Part shown: piece after piece, positions 12,901-21,900 of the stretch | Position numbering within the stretch: position 1 is the first letter of the stretch | Layout: every line of letters starts with the position of its first letter | Origin: Phoronis australis | Taxonomy: Eukaryota; Phoronida; Phoronidae | DNA length: 23,287 nt | Assembly: GCA_002633005.1 (NCBI GenBank) | Contig: NMRA01000252.1 | Span: 578,331-601,617, forward strand | Reading direction: 5' to 3' | The notes under the pieces: model-generated | The model's input: only the letters and a program-made list of their open reading frames with translations | The model's database searches: none | What the model was told of the DNA's origin: nothing | Program-made: the position numbers and the translations under genes

Positions 12901-15900
12901 ACACTGGAAACAAGTAATTGGCCTGTTTAATTCTGACATCTTAACCAACCACGGTTTGCAGTTTGCATTAGACTTTGAAGTGCTTGCATGTCGTCTGTCA
13001 ATATGACCTGAGCTGACCTCCCTTCAGATAAATTACAATGTTCCGAGGTTTTGTTGTTTTTTCCCTTAGTGTGATGGAAGAAGTTGTGGTGTTGTCGTGT
13101 ATGTTGGGTTACACCTCTTGTTGGGCAACATGGGGGTGGGGGTCTAGTATGGGTACCTCTTGTTGGGCAACATGGGGGAGGGGGTCTAGTATGGGTACCT
13201 TTAGTTGGGCAACACAGGGGAGGGGTCTAGTATGGGNTGCATTAGACTTTGAAGTGCTTGCATGTCGTCTGTCAATATGACCTGAGCTGACCTCCCTTCA
13301 GATAAATTACAATGTTCCTGGTTTTGTTGTTTTTTCCCTTAGTATTCGGGTGTGATGGAAGAAGTTGTGGTGTTGTCGTGTATGTTGGGTTACACCTCTT
13401 GTTGGGCAACATGGGGGAGGGGGTCTAGTATGGGCACCTTTAGTTGGGCAACACAGGGGAGGGGTCTAGTATGGGCATCATATTCTGAACTTGTGTGAAC
13501 AAAAAATGAACAACATTTACATGTTGAGTCGACTTACATTGCTTTGTCAATTTTTAGTTGAAAACATTTCTGTGTCACTTATCTCTACCAAAAGTTCTTG
13601 ACTTATCTCCTCTGCATTCGCCGGACTCTGTTTACTCTACAGTTTCAAAGAATTCAGGTACCTTTGATTTTTGCTACTTTCAAATCCTATTTTTAAAGTC
13701 ATCAGATTTACCTTTAAGTGTACACTGTTTTTTATTCATTGATCTTCGTGGCTTGCCTCGGGTTTTGTCCTTCTAAGTAATTAAAGGTCTAAAATTAAGG
13801 TTTTCATTTTTGAGTATTGTCATAATTGTCATATTTTGAAAGTGACCTCATATATAAAACAAATTCTATCTTGTGCTTTCGGAAACTTTAGAAGGATGTC
13901 CTATTCACCATTTGCTGTCAAAGTTGTCCGTTTCTGTTTCCAAGCAACCGTTTATGAACCACCTTCACAAGTATCAGGTGATGTGTTCCATAATGCCCTT
14001 ATTTAGTGCTGCAGCTTATTCATCAAGTGAACTCTCTTCTGACCAGCTGTAATATGTTTTACTGACCAGTTCTTGTGGTGTGGTCATGGTTGCATGTCCT
14101 TGTTCATGGTGTGAACATAGGGATTTCAAACAAATGCAGTACAAGACAAAAGTCGTCAGACAAATTACTGTTTCCTTGTCATGACATCATCAGTAAGTCT
14201 TCACCTGTTGAGTACACACTATGGCTGACTAGGAAACTTTTATTTTACTAAATTTTGCCATGAAAGTCAAATTTAGACCATTTCACTCGAATTCAAAAAT
14301 GTTTTGCTGTGAGTCGATATCATGAAAGCACATTTCCGAAAGGTCCTGAAAGTGATCAGCCGCTGGAAAATGATTCTGTCATTGTTTGTGCCAATGAAGT
14401 TGGTAATTTTCATAACACAGTTTCATTCACCAAATAAGACTTGATAGTGATTAGTATATGGGTAAACTTCTAATTTCACAATGAATTGTCGTCCTTACTA
14501 ACAGTTCTGTTAAATTCTTTTCATTCTCTGTCAAGAGCGAAGTCTACTCTGATGACAAATTCAGTATCTGCCCCATCATCATTACAGGGAATTCTGGGAC
14601 ATCATCTCGGACTATTTTTGGCTTGTACTGTATATAATGCTTCTTGGATATTGTAGAAAAGGCCTACTCATGCAATGAACTTAGAAATGCTCAAGAGCTT
14701 TATGATGTTTACAGCTCAATACGTTCTTAGTTTTGATGCCTTTGGTTTTCCAAGGTGTATAAGACAACTCTATATTGGACTCAATGAGGAAGTGGTCATG
14801 TAGCTGTAGCTAGACCAACTCACAAGTGATGTGCTGTATTTTCTAGTGTTAAGCTTTTTAATATGCTCGTCAAGATTTTATAAGTTATTGAGTTTTTATT
14901 AACGATTTTGACTGGAAAGCTGACTGCAGCATGTATCTTTACTGCCTCTAACATTCCTAGCTTGATACTGCTTGGAGTTGTTTTTATGGTATTCTGAATA
15001 TTTTGATTTTATTATTAATAATGTGTGCGTGCGCGCGTTGCTGACCTGTAAGTGTTTACATGGGCTTGATCACAGCGTGAGGTGTTTAAGTTTGCGCTTG
15101 GAGGAGTAAAGCTACTGACAAGTTCTCCATGATAATTTGAATACAACATGAATGAACTACACAGTGCTATGTGACAATGACATTATATAGAACATTGTCA
15201 TGTGACAATGGTGTAATGCAGAACATTGTCATGTGACAATGGTATAATGCAGAACATTGACATGTGACAATGGTATAATGCAGAACATTGACATGTGACA
15301 ATGGTGTAATGCAGACTATTGTCATGTGACAATGGTATAGTGCAGAACATTGACATGTGACAATGGGATCATGCGAAACATTGACATGTGATGATTATAG
15401 GGAATAATCAATGTTCCAAGAAAAGAACATCTACTCTAGGATGTAAGCTAGTCAATGTAATACTGTTTTTGCGAACAAGTGAAATTTTATTTTCTCATTT
15501 TGTTCATGAACCCTAAGGACCATTTTTAACTTCAATTCTTGTCTGTAACTTCATCAGGAAAAATCAATTTCTGTAATATTATTGATTTTCACTCATTGCA
15601 GATGTCTGTTACCATTTTGGACAGTTTCAGCTAATAGTCTATGACTCCAATCTCCAGAATATGTTGATTATTGTGAATGCTCCCTCAAGTTAACTTTTGA
15701 TTTACATATCGTGTTTCCATGGTTTCTTAACAAGAACTTTTCATTTTGAAAAGAACTTTGAAAATATTTTTCTGAACTCCCCTCTTTATTGACAGATTAC
15801 AAGTCGAATCTGTTAACACGTGTTAATCTGTAGTATTGGGTTAAAACTAACCATATTAACATTGTCGTGTTGTCCTTAAAAGTGCACACTGCCAAAGTTC

Positions 15901-18900
15901 ATATCAGATGTCTCCTGTTTATTGCTTGAATTATGGACCATTAGGTGGCGCTGTGCTTTCAAATTAGAGTTGTGTGACATTAAGGTTATGTCAGTGTTCA
16001 TAAGTCTTCTATACGTTGTCTTTTCTCCTTGTGGCAGATTTTAGGATTCCTGGTAAGGTGTGGCCATGAATGACTTCATGCATGCCATTAGTTTTATCAG
16101 TTTATACCTCTTTGAAAATGTGGTTTCGTTGTTGTTGTTGTCGTCGTTGCTCATTCTGTTCTTCCCATTTTGCTGACGCGTTTTGTACAATACCACCTTT
16201 TTCTCTTGACGTTCAGCTCCCATCTGTCCTCATGTTTTTTATTTATTGAAAGCTTGGTACCTTGTGCTCTTTAGGTGTTCCGTGACATATGTCTGTCTCT
16301 TGTGTTCATTAGTTGTGTGTTACTTCAGCCATAAGTCAATAGTGCTGCCATTGACTGATGTCAATACCAGTGAGACAGGCCGGGTAGTATCTACCTCTAC
16401 CAGTGGAACAGGGTAGTATATACCTGTACCAGTGGGACAGGGTAGTATCTACCTGAGATGGTGGGCCTTATTATAAATGATATACAGTACCAAAACAATC
16501 CTTTGCAATTTCCGAATTCAGTACCTTAGCCACCATCAGACAATATTTTGACAGAATGTGCACATCTACAATGTCTGAAGCCTTTGAGAATTGATAAAAA
16601 TACTATTACTGGCTGGATCTGTGTTCTACCTACCTGAGGTAAATACCTGGATTAGTGTGGTGTCTGTCTGTGGGTGGTAAATATACCTGATTCAGTGTGC
16701 TATTTACATTCGACGGTTTAGCGTGGTATCTACCTAAGGTTACTCTGTATGATGTGTTGTCAGTTATTTTCTTGATGTATATAGTGTGAATGTGTACATA
16801 ATTTTTGTCTGAAATGTTTGTGTTAATTAAAGGATGGCCTGTATGATAATAACTAATGTCCAGAGTCTTAAAATGTCATGGCACTCCATTATAAGCCTGC
16901 TGGTGGCTAAATGCCTGTTTAGAGAACCATCCAATTGTCAATCAAAGTCCCGCAATACAGTCAGTTGAACGATGTTTATTCATTTTTAAATTCTGGCTGA
17001 GTTTACTTTCATCAGAAACTCCTTTCTTTCATTGTTTTGTCCACAATTTTCGGAAGTGGTTTCCTTCCCACTTTTGAGCACCCTTTTCTGTTTTTAAGTA
17101 TTGAACAACAATATAATTTTCTATCATCACTTTAAAACTTTGAAGTTTAATTTTGTCTTGTGAGGCGACATTACACCATGCTTATGCTTCCAAACTTGAA
17201 TTGCCTTGCTCCCTGATTAAGCTGTTTAAGTTGATGACAACTACTGGTGTGAAAATGAGGCTTGTTAAAGAGCCTTCACCTAGATTGGCGGGCTAATCAC
17301 TTTTTCCAACCTTGAATCTTAGAGAGCCCTCTGTTGGCATCCATTGCTGTGTTAGCCAGGATGTATGTGCTGGTCATTGACATGATTCAAGCTTATTACA
17401 TTTTTAACCAATAATTATCAGAAAAAACTTGTTTTCTTGTTAATTGGTGGTCAAAATGAACAAGTTGTTCACTTGTGACAACTTGGCAGATGTGGTACAA
17501 TGGAGTTCGTCAAAAGGGTCATCCCGAATTACACAGCGACACTCAAATCTCGCTTTATGTGCCCACAATGTCTTAAGCATCCATCAGGCATATTTACCCA
17601 CAATGCCTTAAGCATCCATCAGGCACATTTACCCACAATGCCTTAAGCATCCATCAAGCACATTTACCCACAATGCCTTAAGCATCTATCGGGCATATTT
17701 ACCCACAATGCCATAAACATCCACCAGGCACATTTGCTTCATCGTTTTGCTGTGTTGGCATGTTATCTGTTGTTATCTGATTATTTACAAGTTTTTTTCT
17801 CGGTTGCATTACTCTATTCGTCCTTCTAATGCCAACAAAGTTTTACTGCTGTCTTATGGGTTGCAACCTCAATGAGAGATAGAAATATGCGCCTGATTTC
17901 CAAAACGAGGTCATACGCTTTCTTAACTCTGCAACATAGGAGATTTCTACTGCCATGTAATCCAAGACGAAGCTATTAAAGGCATCCTTGACATTGTCAG
18001 CAAGTTTATGTAAAATCAGTATAGAATTTTGTTTAAGTGATGTCCAAAAATAAAATTGTACATTTCTGATCTTGATTAAATCTCTCTTGTAAGTGGTTTT
18101 AAAGCTTGGCTTAGTTCACATCTGACATGCAAATCAATCTTTGTGGCAATGTGAAGTTTGAATGCTCAGTTCTATCTACATGTATTTGACAGGGGTGCTG
18201 TTCCATGTTTGAAATTTTGAGTCTTGTTGAAAATTTTGACCCTTGTTTGAAAACCCGGGGTTTTTTTGCTGTGATCCATTGAATGACCTCTGCTGGTATC
18301 CACATGTTTTGTACTGAATATAACTTAGCCTCACTGTGATGTCATCACCTCACTGTGTCAGTCATCGCCTCACCTGAGTGTTGATACCATCATCCTGTGT
18401 TGTTCAATTATGGCTGAGAGAGCTTTGTACTATAATCTCATGCATTTGTAGAACTTATAGTATTCCGTTGTTGCGTAGGACATCTTAAATGTCTTAAAAG
18501 CTTGTCTATACATTATTGCCCAGCTGTGGTGTGATGTAATAGTTGTACAGTTTGTGTCTCACCATACTGTCTTTTGTAGGCTGAAGAAAACAAAGAAGAC
18601 TTCAGTAACTTGGCACCCAATCAGCAGAGGAAACAGTTGGTGAAAAAGATTGAAGCTATCCGGGCTGAGATTAAGAAGGAGACAGATAGCAGGTATGACT
18701 TTGAGGCTATTCGGGCTGAGATTAAGAAGGAGACAAATGGCAGGTATGACTTTGAGGCTATCCGGGCTGAGATTAAGAGGGGGTCAGGTGTCAGATATGT
18801 TTTAGAGGATATCAAGACAGACAGAATATCTTGTCGGAGATTTAGAGGGAGACAGCCAACAGGTATGACTTAGAGGATATCTGGGAGTGATTAAGGAGGA

Positions 18901-21900
18901 GACAAGTATCAGGTATGACTTGGAGGATTTCTCGAGGGGGGGAGATTAAGAGACAGATAGCAGGTATGACTTTGAGGATATCCGGGCTAAGATTAAGAAG
19001 TGGAAAGATAGCAGGTATGACTTTAAGGTTACGCGGGCTGAGATTCAGAAGGAGGCAGATAGCAAGTATGACTTGCAGGATACCTCGGTAGAGATTATGA
19101 GGGAGACGGATAACAGGTATGACTTAAAGATGAGACACAAGCATTTGTATGACTTAGAGCTGGGACACAAGCATTTGATGGAAGGATTTGTACTTATTGT
19201 GTTGCTGTGCTAAATGTTTACCTGTGTTGCTTAGTGTTGTTAAGATTTATCAATGCTGTATTTAAAGGATACAGATCAGAGATGTGTCCACGATGTATTT
19301 ATAGGGATGCTATGGTGAAGATGAGAGATGTCTACACAAATAACCCCAACATGGGAGACCCAGCCAGCATAGATAAACAGCTGGAGGATAATGCTCAGAA
19401 ATTGGACAGGTTGAGAGGAGAGGAGCAGAAATTTGAGGTGAGAGCGTTCGTGGTGTGTTGAGGTGGCCAGGTACATGGGTGTGTTGAGGTGGCCAGGTAC
19501 AGTGGTGTGTTGAGGTGGCCGGGTACAGTGATGTGTTGAGGTGGCCCGGTACAGTGGTGTGTACTGTTTTGGGGTGTAATCGTCATGGTGACTATGTCTT
19601 ATTTGGTACCTTTAGTTAACATATACATTACAATCAGTGACCACCTAGTTAAATGTGTCTCAAAGTGAGGATAAAAACAAGCAAGTGCGAAAGATTTATT
19701 TTGATGCCTGTTTCATGGTTACTCATAGGCTTCAAAGACTGACCATACTTGTTACTCATACACTGTCAACACTGACCATTCTTGTTACTCATACGCTGCC
19801 AATACTGACCATCCTTGTTTCTTATACATTGCCAAGACTGGCCACACTTGCCTAGAGGGCTTTTAACTTTCAACTAAAATTTAATATTCTCTCAGATACC
19901 TGTGATTTATTGGTATTGCTTTTTACTTGGCGAAATTTATTTCGACAAGTATGTTGCTCTGTCACTAAGATTTTTTTGGTTGTTCGCACGATACAGGTCG
20001 CAATTTTCGTCTGATCATCACGAAATTTGCACAAAACACGTAGTTTCGGAAATACTGTTTGTTGTCATAATCGGGTCCAAGATGGTGGATGTGGCGGCCA
20101 TTTTGTTTTCATTTTCAGATTCAAATGCTTCTAGAGGCCATAATTTTTTACGTACAGGGCTGGCGTGCGCTACATTTGTACCGAAAATTATTCACTTTCG
20201 GTTAAAAATGGTGGAAATGACTGCAATTGCGCATGCGCACCTCAATTTTGGGCTAAAAACGTTTTCTCCTGTAGAGTTGCATTATAGAACCAATTCCTTT
20301 GAAATTCTTGAGGTATTACTTTCTCTTGACATGCTATTATTCAGAGCTAAAAAAACGGAAGTTGCTTTCAAGATGGCGGAACTGGCGCATGTTGACCCTT
20401 TTGCAGTGGTGCTGGAGTTCCATTTTAAATGGGAAGAGAAAATGACATGAATTTTTGCATGTGAATTCTCTGAGGTATACCCTTTCAAATGGCCTGTAAC
20501 AATTGTTTTCTCAGACTTACCATTTTCGAGTTATTTGACTTTGAAGATCAAAAAAATTAATTTTTTTTAAAATTTGCGGAATTGTGCAATACTATCAATT
20601 AAGATGGAGTTTTGAATGGGCTTTCAGAAGATGTTTTCCATGTTTTGCTAGGACGTCTACTTTTAGAATTATTGGAGGTTTACATATAGCGCTGTTCCTT
20701 TGTTGAGCGCTCTTGCTGCATTGATGTTGGTTTAGCTTCTATTCAACAAGACTGTAGCCTATTTCTTGCTGATTTATGACATCTAAGTTCGTCATATGAA
20801 TTTTATGATGTTTGTTCATCATCGCCACCACCATCATCATATTCGTCATCTTCGTCATCATCTCCGTCGTCGTCTTTTTAGTTAATTTCGCCAAGTGTCG
20901 CTCAAGACTGTAGCCTATTTCTTACTAATTTCTGACCTTTACATTCCTCATGTGAATGTTATCATTACTTGCACTGTTGATCATCGCCGCCATCGTCGCC
21001 ACATTCATAATCTTCGTCATCATCTCTATTGTTGTGTTTTCTGTTAATGTCGCCAAGTGTGGCTCCTCGGAGCGCTTTCATCCTTATTATTTCTGACCCA
21101 GGCGCATTACTTTCAGCCGCCACACCAGTATTGCCAAGTTATTCTGCACATTCTATCGTAACCAATGTCAATTGTTGCTAAACATTAAGACATGAAGACA
21201 TTGTTCAGTGAGTCGAGACTAGAATGTGCCTCAAGGAAGTCATATTTGACCCTAGAACATTGTTTTTTTAACACTTTGATGTTACTAATGACCCCCTCAT
21301 CACTGCAGGTGTTCCTGTCTGAAGTAGACCACCGAGAGGGGACGCCCAAGACTAATAGGAAGGCGATGCATGGTTCACGTAGCAGCTTGGTCACCGACAG
21401 TCCTGTCAGTCAGAGTTCATCTGAGGTCAATCTGCAGCAGTCTAGCTCCAACCCTTCACTGACCGGCACCCCGGGTCAGAGCAGACAGTGGGTACTTTTT
21501 GATGTTATGGTTTACGTTCAGTGGCAGGTGCCAGTCATTTGTTGGATTATGACAGTTTTAATGGGACATTTGGTGCCTCCTCACAATCTAGGATACAAAT
21601 TTTATGCACCTTGTTATTCAACACGCAAACCGTTTTTTTAAACCATTTTACATGGTGTGAACTAATTCTCAACTCTGAACTCTTCATTTGAAAGTAAAAA
21701 AAAATGTTGGTGTAAAGCAGCCAAACCGTAGGCTTACCTTGTTAAAGTTCAATCAATCCATTTATTTCTGTTATGAACGTCGTAGGCCCACTTTAAAAAA
21801 GGACAACTTGATGTAACATACCTAATAATGCAAAAAGCTATCACATGGACGAAAAGCATAAAATACATATTTACATAGATTATCTAATTTTAATACCATC

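Larger units (their letters stand above)
11022..18579. other. Intron 9 (7.5 kb), the longest
   Basis: GTAAGT at 11022, AG at 18578-18579. It holds minisatellites at 12431, 13112, 13393, 15165, 16371 and 17562, the duplicated block around the N at 13237, and three candidate small exons (12613, 13558, 16038). Stretches 11022-12430, 13780-15160, 15400-16370, 16460-17560 and 17740-18579 show only AT-rich unique sequence to my reading. Confidence 0.7.
19438..21308. other. Intron 11
   Basis: GTGAGA at 19438, AG at 21307-21308. It contains the 26-bp and 33-bp arrays, a possible dispersed repeat (19902-20560) and a two-copy CAT/CGT-rich repeat (20751-21066). No other coding exon seen. Confidence 0.75.

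Noticed and set aside
13112-13236. G-quadruplex in the GGGGGTGGGGG minisatellite
   Set aside because: Only two long G runs are adjacent. The others are 8 and 11 bases away, so the motif is weak, and the block is also affected by the assembly duplication.
17562-17736. Five regular 35-bp direct repeats that might suggest a CRISPR array
   Set aside because: The units abut with no variable spacers, and the locus is a eukaryotic intron. It is an ordinary minisatellite.
19902-20450. A 182-codon open frame, the longest in the window
   Set aside because: No domain or family is recognised. It lies in intron 11 within sequence that looks like a dispersed repeat, and it has no splice signals linking it to the gene.
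21488-21641. Continuation of exon 12 to the stop near 21641 as a short C-terminus
   Set aside because: Similarity and low-complexity linker character end at 21487, where a GTGGGT donor in the phase needed by exon 13 is found. A retained-intron isoform is possible but unsupported.
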